NCBI GenBank assembly: GCA_964019135.1
Contig: OZ025255.1
Location: forward strand, 21,367,708-21,431,707
DNA from: Arenicola marina
Lineage: Eukaryota; Annelida; Polychaeta; Arenicolidae
Reading direction: 5' to 3'
Length of the DNA stretch: 64,000 bases
In this document: positions 11,200 to 23,298 of the stretch, in pieces
How the letters are laid out: the number at the start of each line of letters is the position of its first letter
Numbering within the stretch: position 1 is the first letter of the stretch
The notes under the pieces: model-generated
What the model was told of the DNA's origin: nothing
The model's database searches: none
What the model saw: only the letters and a program-made list of their open reading frames with translations
Translations under genes and position numbers: made by a program

Positions 11200-14100
11200 G
11201 TCTTCGTCAGTTGTCTATGTAGTTTTCTTCAGAGTGTGTCACATGCGATTCAGCCGAGGCTTGTCTCTGGTTGTCATATTTGTGTGTGGTGACTGGTGAG
11301 CCGCTCCTTGTCCAGGAAGACAGTCCAGTTCCACAATAATTCCACAACCTATCAACGTGAACCACTTTTGCCTTGCAATTGGGTCCTTTTCGAATCGGTG
11401 GATTCTCTCTAGTCGTTCTTGTAACTTTTTACATAAGCTGGTACTTTCGAAGGTAGCTCTTCATCGGGCGGCCTTCCAGTTAACAAATCCACAGGTAAAC
11501 GCAGTTCGCGTCCCAACATCAGTTTCGCTGGAGTATACCCAGTAGACTTGTGTTCACTAGAACGATATGCCATCAATAGTGGGGCTATCAACTCTTCCCA
11601 GTTTGCTTGCTCAGCTTGACAATACTTCGCCATTTCTTGTCCTAATGTCCAGTTAAACTTTTCTACCATTCCGTCTGATTGTGGTCTCAAAGGAGTAGTC
11701 CTAGTCTTTTGTATTTCGAGTAACTTGCAACATTCCTTAAACACAGCTGATTCGAAATTACGTCTTGATCTGAATGGATTTCATCTGGCATCCCAAAGCG
11801 CCAAAGAAAGTCAAATAAGGTGTTAGCGACTGTTGATGCCTACTGGTTTGGGATTGGGTATGCTTCCGGCCATTTGGTGAAATAGTCCATCACAACGCAG
11901 ATATACCGATTGCCAGCGGTAGACAATGGTAGTGGTCCTGCGATGTCAACGGCTATCCTCTCCATCGGAGATCCGACTATATAGATATAGTTGTAACAGA
12001 GCTCGATTTGGGTGAGGGGGTCCTTTCTTCGCGCAACAGACACAACAGCAGCGGCACCATTCTTCGACGTCTTTACGCATTCCTATCCAATAGCATCTTT
12101 GTTTGAGATGACTCAGTGTCTTTTTGACGCCTAGATGACCGCCTGTGACATGATTATGTACTTCTTCTAATATATGAGGTCGCATGTGTTTGGGAACTAC
12201 TGTCTGCCAATAGCGGGTTACTCCATCCGGTGACTCCCATTTATGTTGCAGCACTCCATCTTGCAGTCGAAGTACGTCCCATTGAGTCCAATAGATCTTT
12301 GTAGTACGACTAGAACTTGACATCTGATCCCAGTGTGGTTTTGACGGATCCTCCTTCATACGTGAAATAATCGGAATAAGATCCTGATCTTGATTTTGTG
12401 AATCCCGAATATAGTCCTGTAGACTACCACTAGGTTGAAGAGCAGTTTGGCAACATATCGTTGAATGTTGCTCCCTTTTCTCACAGTGGTGACATTCCTC
12501 TTCACAGGGTCGACGACTCAATCCATCGGCATTGGCATGGTTCTTCCCGGGCCGGTATTCAATCTCGTAGTCGTATTGGTCTAGCTTTCCTATCCACCTA
12601 GCAAGTTGTCCTTCTGGATTCTTCAGGCTTTTCATCCATCTTAGCGCCCACTTTGCCTCAACTAGGGCGTCCGGCGTATCATCTATTCTAAGCAATGGAT
12701 AAGAGTCCTTCACAGTCACTTGATTCAAAGCCCTATAATCTAAGCAGCATCGTGTAGATCCATCCTTCTTTGTAACTAGTACTATCGCAGACGACCATGG
12801 GCTTTGTGACTTCTCGACGACCCCTTGCTTTGCATAATCCTCCATTACTCGATCCATCTCTTGTCTCTGTACCGGACCCAGTCGGCGAGGTGGTTGTTTG
12901 ATTGGCCGATGACCTTCTGTGTTTATCTTGCGTTTTGTAAAGTCTGTACAGCCAAGTCGAAATCTCCTGATGAGAATACATAAGATTTAAGTAGTTCTCC
13001 TAACAAACGCGCTTCATGTTCATTTAAATTAGTTGAACTCCTGCCGAATAATTCCTGGAGATGTTCAGGCAACTCGTGACACGTCGTTTTCTGCTGTGCT
13101 GTTAAGTCCTTGATCAGTACACTGTCTACTTCTTGGCACGTAGCTACTTGTGTACATTCGCGGACGGTTTGAGGTTGGCAGGACATGTTTGCCATCACGA
13201 CTGGGACGAACTCCTCTTCTAAATCCACTAAAGTCCTTCCAGCTAGCCGTACTTTATCGCTACCTTTCACTAACCTATGATGAGCATTCAATGCCTTTTC
13301 AGCCTTACCCATCACCAATTTCTCTGACATTGGTGGTATAACTGCAGTTCGGTAAACTGTTATTCTTGTGATATTCTCAACTACGGCTCGAATTGGAATA
13401 GTCTTTATTTCACACTTCATCTGCATGTTCTGTGTGACCAGTCTCTTCGTTTCCCGAGTTATGTAGATGACCTGTAACTTCTTAACATTCTCTGGCTAAA
13501 TGTCCAGGTCCTCCACATCGCCAGCAAATTGGCTGCTGTCCAACTGGCATTGTTGTGTCTTCATTTTTGAACATTCTCTTCAGTTTGCGACAGTCTTTCT
13601 TCATTTGACCAGGTTTTTCACAGTACCAACAAGATCCCATAAACCTACCACGGGTTATTTGACCCACTCGAGCCTTAAATCCCGAACTTACATCTGTGTG
13701 AAATCCTTCTGCACTGGATTGTACATAGGACTCGAACTCCAAGGCTCGGGCCAATGCTTCCTGCAAACTGGCCTTCTGAGCTTGTTTTACTTGAATTTTC
13801 AACTGGGCACTGTCAAGAGGATCCACAAATTGATCGCGTAATAATATTCGTCGACATCTTGATTAGCACTGGGGGTATGCTTTGTGCACCATTCTTGCCA
13901 ATTCTTGTGCCAACAGTTGCAGGGACTCCTCCGTGTCTGATACGAGTCTTGAATTTGGCTCTATACACTTCCTCTTGATGCTGTGTACCATAGCGTCTCT
14001 CCAGAGCTTCCACCAAAACTTGATAACTCCTCAATTGATCGCGTGGTAGTTGGCTGAGAATCTCCAGTGCTGGGCCTTTTAAGCTAGTCGCTAGTTGTGC

Positions 14101-14690
14101 AGCACTCTGTGAAGCCGACCAACAGTTTATGTCTGCCAGTAATTCAATTTGAGCCCGATATGATTCCCATGGAACTTTTCCGTCAAATTCTTGTGGTTTT
14201 CTATTTATACCTTTATAATGACTCATACTGTGCATTGCATTGTCATTCATTCGTGGATAGAAGCTAGGTGGAGTAAGCAAACGTTAGGAGTATTAGCTTG
14301 GTACTCTTTATCTATACTCATGTTTCATGGATGGTCTGCATTTGGTGATGCAACATTAGACTTGATTGTATGCAATTGAGATAATCGCATCTCTCTAATC
14401 TCATTTCGCATTTGATCCATATCATCTTCTAATGTCTCTCGCATTTCCTCCAATTGTTTTTGCTGTGAATTGCCCTTGTCCATACATGTGCGATCCAATA
14501 CACGCGTAGCATTGGTAAAATCTTCTTTCAGTTTTCCAAAATTTCTTATTTGTATTTCTTCTTGACGCCTAAATTCTGTTCTCATCTCTTCTCTCATCTG
14601 CTCCATTCCCTTTTGTGAGTTATCGGATTGCTCTTGTATCGCCTTCAGTAAATCCAGCATGCTTACTTCAAAAGCAGTGGGATTTTGGTC
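11200..14690 (-). mobile_element. Ty3/Gypsy LTR retrotransposon fossil (broken)
   Basis: Reading leftwards on the minus strand. A gag region (about 14660-13480) has an N-terminal coiled coil and two CCHC zinc knuckles (CWYCEKPGQMKKDC, CWRCGGPGHLAREC). Pol follows with recognisable reverse transcriptase (KDGSTRCCLDYRALN), the RNase H end with the tether (YRPGKNHANADGLSRRP), the integrase zinc finger and core (ERIAVDIAGPLP, TPLRPQSDGMVEKFN) and a C-terminal tail near 11280. The order and DGLSRRP-type tether fit Gypsy. It is broken at roughly half a dozen places. I recognise no LTR at either side: the upstream side abuts the foldback element and the downstream side abuts the TTAA element. Without an LTR pair its age cannot be measured; the decay suggests it is old. 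Confidence 0.9.
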
Positions 14691-14702
14691 TTTACCTACT
14701 TA

Positions 14703-14935
14703 TGTGGGCTAGGGGCTTGGGATAGGGGTCCGAGCTAGAAGCCTGAGCTAGCGGCCTTGGCTAGGCCTGGGCTAGGGGCCTGAGCTAACTCAGGCCGGTA
14801 GCCCAGGCCGGTAGCCCGGGCCCCTAGCCCAGGTACAGCCCAGGCCCAGGCTGTTAGCTGTTAGCACATGCCGCAAGCCCAAGGAATCAGTCCAGGCCCA
14901 TAACCCAGGCCACAAGCACAGTAAATCGACTGACA
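14703..14935. repeat. GC-rich minisatellite, left arm
   Basis: Degenerate units around GGGCTAGGGGCCTGAGCTA, with the complementary version CCAGGCCGGTAGCCC from about 14793, so the array also folds on itself. It ends at a G run of about 14 (14939-14952). It mirrors the right-arm array. Confidence 0.85.
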
Positions 14936-15339
14936 CAGGGGGGGGGGGGGGGGTCCGCACCGCCTACTAATAAACAAGAAGGTGTCCAACTCAGCCCGCT
15001 GCTCGCCTACCCCTCCTCGCTTAAAACCCCAAATCCACCTCTTACCGCCTTTGTCTCATCCGCTCAATGCCGTAATCTGATTCCTGGATACTTTATCTTC
15101 CTTTTCAACCAAACAACTGCGTTCGCAACTCATTTATACATCACGACACAAGCATTATTTCCGCTTTCGAGGTGAAACACTACACACACGCCTCACCATT
15201 TCAACCATTTTGCGCAACAACGCGAGATTTGGGCCGCGATTTCAAAAATGATGACTGTGATTGGCCAGACGGCGAAAGTTTGACATCGCTTTAAATGTTG
15301 ACAGCGCGTGTGTGTTATGGCAAGCCAAAGTGGAATTTA

Positions 15340-15745
15340 TTAGAGTATTTGTACACATGTTCATATATTTGCACATACGTCCAAATAAATTATACATATG
15401 AGTAATTCAATATCTCTTATGACCTAATTAATTTCGCATGTCCAAATATATTTCACATATATTCAATTCAATTCCAGATTTGTTCAAATACCCCTATTGG
15501 CATATATATGTCTAAATGAATTGTTTCAAATATATAGAACCGAATTGAACTTATGTCGAAATGATTTCAACATATTTGCAATTTATTTGGATAATTGTAA
15601 AATTTATGTACACATATGACCAAATTTGGACATGTGTTCAATTCAATTGTACATAGATGTTAAATTTATTTGGACATATGTTCAAATGATTTGCACAATA
15701 TACAATTGAACTTTACCCAGGTCCAAATGAATGTACAATTTCAAA
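15340..15745. repeat. AT-rich degenerate tandem repeat in foldback spacer
   Basis: Irregular repeats of a motif like ACATATGTCCAAATGATTT, in mixed orientations. Related copies occur on the right side at about 17450-17570, so this motif belongs partly to the inner ends of the arms. Confidence 0.7.
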
Positions 15746-15839
15746 ATTATTAATATCATTAATTTAACCGTGAGTGGGACCCGCGTGTGAGGCATTTCTT
15801 GTCCAAACGTAGTTCAAGCATACAAATTACCCTTTTTTA

Positions 15840-16325
15840 GACGCTGCGAAGTTCAGATCTATGGATGTATCGCAGACCAATAGGTGTCTTCCTTACCCCT
15901 CGGCGTATCGCCGACCCTTGAGTGTTTTTTAGACCCTTAGGTTTTTTTTAGACCCCGGGGTGTTTTTTAGATCCCGGGGTGTTTTCCAGATCATTGGAGG
16001 TGTTTCAGATCTTTGAGTGCCTTTCAGACCCTTGCGGGCGTCTTTCAAACTGTTGAGTATCTATCCGACCAATTAGCGCCGTTCACCGCTGGGTATTTCA
16101 CAGATGTCGGTGTCTGTCGGACCTCCGGGTGTACATGTATTTGGACCTTATGTATTTGTCAGATCCCTAAAAGGTTTCTGTCAGACCCCTGGGTCTATGT
16201 TGGACCCCATGTATCTAGCAGACCCTATGTATTTGTCAGACGCATAAGTTTATGTCGGACGCCTGGGTCCGTCGGACCCCTGGATGTATGTCGGACCCTA
16301 TGTATCTGTCGGCCGACCCCGGGGC
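15840..16325. repeat. Degenerate GACCC-type tandem repeat
   Basis: Repeats of about 25-35 bp built on CAGACCCTTGGGTGT or CGGACCCCTGGGTGTATGT variants. The 106-residue plus frame here is a reading of the array. Confidence 0.75.
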
Positions 16326-16487
16326 GGAAATGATTGTCGCGTTGGCTTAAATAAATGTGTATAAGCCAATAGAAAATAACGGGATAAAGACAACATCCGG
16401 GTCATGCCGTGTGCCTTTCTTGAACTGATGATAATGTTAAGGCATGCCGGAATTAGAGATATATGTTTAATTCAATTGCACATATGT

Positions 16488-17450
16488 CAGGGTTCCTCCC
16501 ACAGGGAACACAAAGAACATTCCCAGATTTTCCCTAATTTCCCCCTGGGTCACTTAAGGTTTCCCTGACCAACCGAAATGCATGTGGCCTTCAACCTTCC
16601 GTCATAGCCACACCAACACCACCAAATAATAGTCATTAAATTATAAATGATAGCTAAAGGAGTGTAATCCCATACATGCCATTGCATTAATGTTCTTTTG
16701 ATGAGGAGGTCAAGTGTTGAAAGTGTTTAAAATATATATCATCTTCGAATAATATTTTTTAAAATAATTCTAGTGAAAAATATATTGCATGAAGATGGCT
16801 GTATAACGCTTATTTTCGTTGCAGGTAAAATTATCATCTATCGTTAAATTAGCAGTGATTCTGATAGGTTGCACAAAAATTCTAAATGGCGCATTTCATT
16901 GAGCTGAGGGGACATGGTGACGCATTGTAAATATATAGTGTGAGCAGATTACGCACTATTTCATTTCAATTAATGCCCCATTATTGTTCGGATGTCCCAT
17001 AATTGTAAGGAGCTATGTGACACTAGGACCCACCCACTGGCCTACCTATCACAATCACTGTAATTAGCATGTAAAAGCTATGGTTATATGAGCTCGTAAC
17101 TCTCAGTGAAACGATCCCCAGGCCCAGAAGTAACTTCTGGCATCAGATTATTTATTCTGAATCACCATGAATTAATCATATAAGGACAATAATAAACAGA
17201 TAATAACAACCATTCATGACCTTCATGCATAGTAATAACTGGGATTGATCAGTTACAAAAAATGTGATTTAGGCTTCTGAAATGATTCCCTGATTGTTCC
17301 CTGATTTATTGTTGAAAATGAAATTCCCTGGGTTCTTCTTGACAATTAACTTTCCTGATTTTTCCCTGGTTTCTTCCTGACAATTAACTTCCCAGATTTT
17401 GCCCAGCAGGTATTTTTTTAATATGATTTCCTTGACCTGTGGGAACCCTG
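16488..17450. mobile_element. hAT-like MITE nested in the foldback spacer
   Basis: Termini CAGGGTTCCTCCCACAGG and the complement of CCTGTGGGAACCCTG form imperfect inverted repeats. ATATGT lies directly outside both ends (16482-16487 and 17451-17456), a possible 6-bp remnant of a target duplication. Subterminal TTCCCTG motifs recur inside both ends, as is common in hAT elements. No transposase frame in its 963 bp. Confidence 0.7.
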
Positions 17451-17934
17451 ATATGTACACATGATTTGGACATATGTGCAAATGATTTGGACATATATGT
17501 GCTAATGATTTAAACATAGGTGCAAATAATTTGGACAGATGTGCGAATATTTGAACATATGTGCAAATACTAAAATAATACATTAAATTCCGCTTTGGCT
17601 AGCCATAGTGTGTTGTTGAAAGTAAACCGGAAGTTATGTCAGTCTCGTAATGGCCAAAATGGTGAGGATTGCGTGTAGTGTTTGACCTCGGAAGCGGAAT
17701 GAATGCTTGTGTCGTGATGTATAAATGAGTTGCGAACGCAGTTGTTTGGCTGAAAAGGAAGATAAATTATCCAGGAATCAGATTACGGCATTGAGCGGAT
17801 GAGACAAAGGCGGTAAGAGGTGGATTTGGGGGTTTGAAGCGACGAGGGGTAGGCGAGCAGCGGGCTGAGTTGGACACCGTCTTGTTTATTAGTAGGCGGT
17901 GCGGACCCACCCCCCTCTGTGTCGGTCGATTTAC

Positions 17935-18368
17935 TATGCCTGTGACCTAGGCCTAACCCAGGCCGCTAGCTCAGGCCGCTAGCGCAGGCTCCTGGGCCAG
18001 GCTTAGCCCAGGCCTCTAGCCCAGGCATAGCCAAGGCTGCTTGCACAGGCAGCTAGCTCAGACCTTATAGCCCAGGCCCCTAGCCCAGTAAGCTAGCCCA
18101 GGCTGCTAGCCCAGGCCGCTAGGCCAGGCCTAGCCCAGGCTGCTAGCCCAGGCTACTAGCCCAGGCTACTAGCCCAGGCGTAGCTCAGGGTGCTAGCCCA
18201 GGCCTAGCCCAGGCTGCTAGTCCAGGCCGCTAATCCAGGCCTAGCCCAGGATGCTTGCCGAGACAGCTAGCCCAGGACACTAGCCCGGGTCCCTAACCCG
18301 GTCCGCTAGCTCAGGGTCCCTAACCCGGTCCGCTAGCTCAGGGTCCCTAACCCGGTCCGCTAGCTCAG
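17935..18368. repeat. GC-rich minisatellite, right arm
   Basis: About 25 units of roughly 15-20 bp around CTAGCCCAGGCCGCTAGC. The last units form an exact three-copy block on GGTCCGCTAGCTCAGGGTCC. It mirrors the left-arm array. Confidence 0.88.
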
Positions 18369-18500
18369 GGATGACATGACTTTATTTATAGATTATGTGG
18401 CGGTAGCCACAGATAAATTTAAGTGGCGACCGCCAGATAATTATGTGGCGGCCGCCAGATAAATAAGTGGCAGCCGCAAGATAATTATTATCCGCCGATA
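18369..18500. repeat. Short palindromic direct repeats beyond the foldback right arm
   Basis: Four units like GTGGCGGCCGCCAGATAA; the core GGCGGCCGCC is itself palindromic. They may be the outermost part of the foldback element or a separate microrepeat. Confidence 0.6.
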
Positions 18501-18889
18501 ACTGGTGTTCCACGTCCGAGAAAGAAATGTTCACTACGAGTTTCCACCGAGAAAGGGATGATTGATTACTCCATTTGGTATTGTTACAGAACGTAATGTG
18601 CGAGCATCAACAATGTGTTGTTCTGTGACCGACTTCGTGCATGGTGTTCAAGTAAGTACGCATTCCCAGCAATTGGCAAGGGGGCTTCGAATTTTGACAC
18701 TTTGGAGGTTAAAAGCACATGATTCCTGTGAATCCCGACAGTGTCTCTTGTAGTGTATCTTTCTGACGGATCTCGACTTTAACCTTGTATATTTCTGATG
18801 GATCTCGACTTTAAACAGTGCATATAAGCGTTCAAAGCAGGGGTTCGTGCGAACTCTTCGAACACTCACTGGGAACGCCCTTGCAATAT
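18501..18889. other. Gene-free stretch
   Basis: No exon recognised. A small direct repeat, TTTCTGACGGATCTCGACTTTAA-like, occurs near 18769 and 18793. Confidence 0.4.
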
Positions 18890-19455
18890 ATGGCGAAAAG
18901 AAATTCTTCGATCGGCTCACGAGACGTGGAGTTCTTTTCAGACCATTGAGCCAGTTGTAAAATCCTTTACTTCGAAAGATGTATACAGACGTTAAACCAA
19001 TGATACAAGGAGGCATGTTACCATCCAACCCACGTGTGATAAATTGGAATGGATTGTCATTTCGTAGTACTAGTAATAGCGAGTTTCCATGACGTTAGAA
19101 ATGTTATTAGCCCTCATCAATCTGTAGCAGACCTTCAGTTCTATTATCCGACCTGGACTTGATGTCGGACCAATGAAATAGCCTAACGTCCTCATCAAGC
19201 ATATCTTAGATCAATCCGATGTAAGGTCGTTTGTTTGTGTTTTTAGGAGAGCAAGAACAGCGTGCGCTGCATAAATTTCTTTTTCTCATCACAAAATGAA
19301 ACATCCATAGAGTTCCGCTCCCCTGCTGAGGCGTAATTGTGTTGGTCCAAGATAGATAGCAGTTGTTCAGCGTCCTTTTTAATTTGATCACGTCTGAGTC
19401 GTCCCGCTCCAGGAGATAAAGCCGGCGAGTGTGCGTGTGGCGCCCAAATCGGGGG
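18890..19455 (+). repeat. Modular dispersed repeat (family R), copy 1
   Basis: Aligns over about 560 bp, same orientation, with 31800-32435. Shared words: CAGACCATTGAGCCAGTTGT, ACTTCGAAAGATGT, AGCCTAACGTCC (or TGCCTAACGTCC), GTTTGTGTTTTAGGAGAG and CATCCATAGAGTTCCGC. No protein is encoded. Family unknown; probably a non-autonomous transposon. Confidence 0.8.
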
Positions 19456-20010
19456 GGAGCCGTCAAAACATCAAACCACGTCACACAAAATTCAATCTGG
19501 CTATGGATATAAACCACCCGCCATGCTGCGCGGGACGCGTTTCTTGCAGTTTTATTATATATAGGAGACATCTATTGTTTGCAAACGTGACATGAAGGCT
19601 TTCGGCATCGAATCGAATCCTTGGTAAGATCTGGCATCCCCAAAAGAGTAGATAGGCAAGTCTCGTGCGAGAGGGAATGGTCCACCACCATGGGCTTTGG
19701 TTTTGAGAAAGTGGGCTTGAAACTTCTAGGCGTCTAGTGAGTAATGACCAAGCGCAACTAAACGTCATCGCATCGATGCGACGACTGCGGTAAGCTATGT
19801 CGGTCACCGATAAGCTTCTTCATTCATTAGCGCTAATGGCGAGAAGCTAATCGTATTGCTTAAAATGCAACACAAGCGGCTAATCCATTGCTGGATGTTT
19901 TGCGTTTACTTTTTCGCAGTGAGTATAATATCAGTATAAGGTATACCTCCTTTTGCTCACTAAGTTCGGCAGGGCATTACCATGGGTGATCTTAGTGTAA
20001 TCGCATAGTT
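19456..20010. other. Gene-free stretch
   Basis: Minus frames at 19206-19807 run across this and the repeat to its left but have no domain I recognise. Confidence 0.4.
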
Positions 20011-20280
20011 TCAAAGTATAAACCAATCTAACCTACTATAACCACTCGTATATAGACGAGCACAGCAAGCTTAAAAGATATAGCAATAGCGCGAGTTAGC
20101 TACAGATTGATGAAGGACCAATAAAATGTCTAATGCCATACAAACTTGTAAACCCATCTAACCTACTATAATCACGCGTATATAGACGAGCACAGCAAGC
20201 TTAAAAGATATAGCAATAGCGCGAGTTAGCTATAGATTGATGAAGGGCTAAACAAATGCCTAATGCCATGCAAACTCGCG
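20011..20280 (-). repeat. 130-bp tandem duplication of a family R module
   Basis: Two copies with period 130 sharing TATATAGACGAGCACAGCAA and AGCGCGAGTTAGCTA. The reverse complement (ATTTTATTGG...CTTCATCAATCTGTAGC) matches family R around 19100 and 36705, so the module lies inverted here. Confidence 0.75.
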
Positions 20281-21064
20281 ATATTACTATATTATTACGA
20301 GTTGAATTTAAATGCTTGCAAGCCTCTCACATCTTGTGAGTCAGTCTCTTTACAGCCTCTTTACACCATATCAGCATATATCAGTATATCGTGACCAAGA
20401 AACGTGGCATGTGCAGCTAGGCGGGCCGTTTAAATCTATAACCACATATCGTTTGTGCGTAACGTCATGTTTCATTGTTCTACGCAATGGCATCATGGCA
20501 ACGATTGACTAATAAAGGGGCCGCAGGGCGGTTTGGGTCAGGTAACACGATTTTAGTCGCCTTTAGATTTAATGCTATTGTACTGGTTAACACGACCATC
20601 GACTCGTAATAATGGATTGCCATCTTATTGGACCGTTCAACGGAAAACCAGTCGCCGTGTCTCCCAACACTTAAATGGAAAGGCAGGAATGAGAGGCCTA
20701 TACAACTGAGATAGTAAAGTCAAGAGTATATTCTTACTTGTTTAGAAATACTCAAACCCTCTCTGACAATAAACCCTGACTTATGGCCAAATTTATATTT
20801 CTAGTGATCCCAAAGTAGGGTCTCATAGAATACGACAGACTGGTTCTCTGGTAAACTATTTCATTCAATTTTCTTCCAACTCCATTTAGCAATAGTATTT
20901 TATTTTGGGACATAACAGTTTATCTGAAAGTAAAAGTTGGCAATTCTTAGAAAAAATTCTCAAATAATTTAACCGGTGCAACTGACTGTCGGCTATGCAA
21001 GAGCTTGCGCAGGGTCAAAAATAAAGTCCATCTTTCTACAAGCGCCCTTCTACATCATGACTGC
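20281..21064. repeat. Inverted family R fragments and unassigned AT-rich DNA
   Basis: The reverse complement of 20370-20515 (CAATCGTTGCCAT, AACATGACGT, GCACAAAC, TTTCTTGGTCACGATATA) matches about 36365-36455 and 36965-37090. The reverse complement of about 20517-20592 matches 32652-32730 (GGGCGGTTTGGGTCAG). The rest, from about 20600, shows no feature. Confidence 0.6.
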
Positions 21065-21560
21065 ATTTAGTGGCTAGAGAAATATGAAGCTATGTGGCTA
21101 GACAGTAATAGAGGTGAAGATTTAAAACCCCTTGGTATCAATGTGCCAATGAAAATATTAGACATCTACATATCGTATAACACTGCATCTAGCTATGATA
21201 AAATATAACAAATTGGATAAAAGACATGAAGAAGTTAATGAACTTATGGCGAACCCGTAACCTCACTATATCAGGTAACATACAAATTATAAAGGTCTAC
21301 TTAATATCTAAATTCCAGTTGATGTTTTCTATGCAGTACTTAATATGGAATGGTAAAAATTAATCTATTAAGAGGAACACCCTTCTATAGACACTATTGA
21401 AAATGTAGGATTAAATCCCCCACGCTAAAGGTCGATAATTTTCACAACGCGAGTAACCTGGGTTTGACGGTATTTATTCTCTGAAGCCAATCCAGGAAAA
21501 AACTGAACATGCAAAGACTATAGCTGAAGTTTAACATACTGTAACTACGATGAGTCATTT
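21065..21560 (+). mobile_element. LINE fragment, L1/Tx1-like reverse transcriptase end
   Basis: Broken frames read EKYEAMWLDSNRGEDLKPLG, then MKKLMNLWRTRNLTISGNIQ, IIKVYLISKF and LIWNGKN. This is the palm-to-thumb part of L1/Tx1-type reverse transcriptases (typical KTEAMWLG, W-x-RNLTLFGK and FIWNGK motifs). At least two frame changes separate the blocks, for example between GINVPMK near 21140 and NWIKDM near 21213, plus a stop after WNGKN at 21361. It is dead and truncated at both ends. Confidence 0.8.
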
Positions 21561-23090
21561 ATAGATACACAAATTCTAAAACATTACCAAAAGACTACTT
21601 TGAGATGGTCAAATCTTGGGCTGCAGTAAAGAGGGAAGATCCTGATCGAGCAAATAGGGATATACATATATTTTGTAGATAGATAGATATTCTTTTATTA
21701 TTAGTCACATGTGAGAATATATATACATACAAACACAATACATAAATACAGATTATGACATAAAATTTAAAAAAATGTTGGATACAGCCATCAAGGCTGT
21801 ACTAATATGGGAAAACATGACATAGTATGTAAATTTAAATAAAGCAAAAAAAACCAAACATATATACCAGGCGCTTAACAAGTTTTGTACAATAACCCTC
21901 TTCTATATACCCACGCCTCAGTTAAATATCGCGAAACTTCTTTACCACAATTTTGCATAAGATGTATAAATTGGTCCTCTAGAGATAGGTTTGGAAGAAA
22001 AAAGCTTCAGTAATAAGCAATATCCTAGTAACGTCAGCCAAGCAAAATACATATACACCAATACACTCATGCAGAAACAAGGGTAAAACCATGACCACTT
22101 GTTTTTTTTCTCTGTGACGTCATGACCCGTTCTCCGTCTTATTTTAATTAGTATGTTTTTTTTTTTATTTCTCGAGTGTACCGTTTGTGTGGCGTTATTA
22201 CATACTGTCCTGTGGTGAAATATTAGAAATAAAAAAAAGGTATATGAAAAAAAAGATGTCTGAAACCCGTCTGTGTAATTTCTCATTTCCCCACCTCATC
22301 ATCCCGACCCGCACACACCGGCCCTACCCCCCCCCCCCCTTCCCATTCCCACCGCTTTCTTGCCTTGCAAAATATTAAAGCGGGTGTCCAACCTAATTTA
22401 ATCGCGATCTGCACCGAAAGTTTACATCTTAAAGTTAAATTGGCGAGTGTTAACGCTTCGTTTCGGCCGACTGGTAAGGAGAAAAAAATTAAGGCAACCC
22501 GCCCCCAGCAATGTCGAGCAGAGCGCCATGTTGCCGGTAGCAGTAACGCGTATTGTGACTATTCATGTGGCACCGCCTTATGTTATCACTCGCGGAGAGA
22601 GAGATCAGGGCCGCGATTTACAGATGAACAGCGGCAGTTCCAAGCCCGTGCAGTAGAACATGATCTTGTGTTTTATGGAAATGTACCATCCAAACAAATT
22701 TATATACGTCTTGCGACGATTGACTTCGCAACAATGCCATGATTTGAGTTAGAATCGCATATATTTTATATTAGCGATGATCACGCGCTCTTGTTTTGCT
22801 CACACAATAGGCGCAATTTCCGGTTTGAATAAATTAGAGTATCGCCTCCTGGTTGATCAATCGCGGACACACCTCCAAAAAGGGCTGCCGCCTGGGTAGG
22901 CGGCGAAATCGTGCCCGGCGGTCAGTTCTAAATTTTATTGTGAGCTATAGATAGAACGAAAAATTCTGTAATTTGGAGGATATATAATTGGGTATTATAT
23001 GAATCGGTAAAGCAGCGTTAGAGGCCAGGCTGGCGGTTCCCTTTAAGCAACGCGGAGCGTTCTACTAGAGAAGCCAATGGGTTTAAAAGG
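21561..23090. other. Gene-free stretch
   Basis: AT-rich to about 22230, then a C run (22328-22340) and moderate-GC DNA to 22760. Overlapping plus frames at 22365-22742 have no recognised domain or splice context. The motif GCCGCCTGGGTAGGCGGC near 22889 is a short palindrome. Confidence 0.4.
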
Positions 23091-23298
23091 TGAAACGAAT
23101 ACTGGCATGCATATTCTTTAAAATACGTGGATTAAAGGAAATTAGACATTTGCATTATCAAATGCGTCAATGTGCCAATGAGTTTTCATATGAGCAATTT
23201 TCTAAGGCAAATATGAGTTATTCCCTATACATACAAATGTTAATGAACTGCTACTTATAACATGGGTACTAAAATAGCTGAAAACTGTGGCAACAATA

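Larger units (their letters stand above)
14700..18370. mobile_element. Foldback-like composite element with minisatellite-bearing inverted arms
   Basis: A left arm (about 14700-15390) and a right arm (about 17530-18370) are inverted copies. Paired words: GGTCCGCACCGCCTACTAAT at 14953 against its complement near 17891-17910; the segment around TTTATACATCACGACACAAG at 15134 against 17706-17725; and GCCAAAGTGGAATTTATTAG near 15323 against 17585-17600. Each arm ends outward in a GC-rich minisatellite. The spacer holds AT-rich and GACCC-type repeats and a nested hAT-like MITE. Long inverted repeats built with tandem repeats characterise foldback elements (Drosophila FB, sea urchin TU). No transposase seen. 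The exact ends and target duplication are unresolved. Confidence 0.75.

Noticed and set aside
14936-15390. Reading the left foldback arm as the 5' LTR of the Gypsy fossil
   Set aside because: Its partner at 17.5-17.9 kb is inverted rather than direct, and no copy exists on the far side of the fossil.
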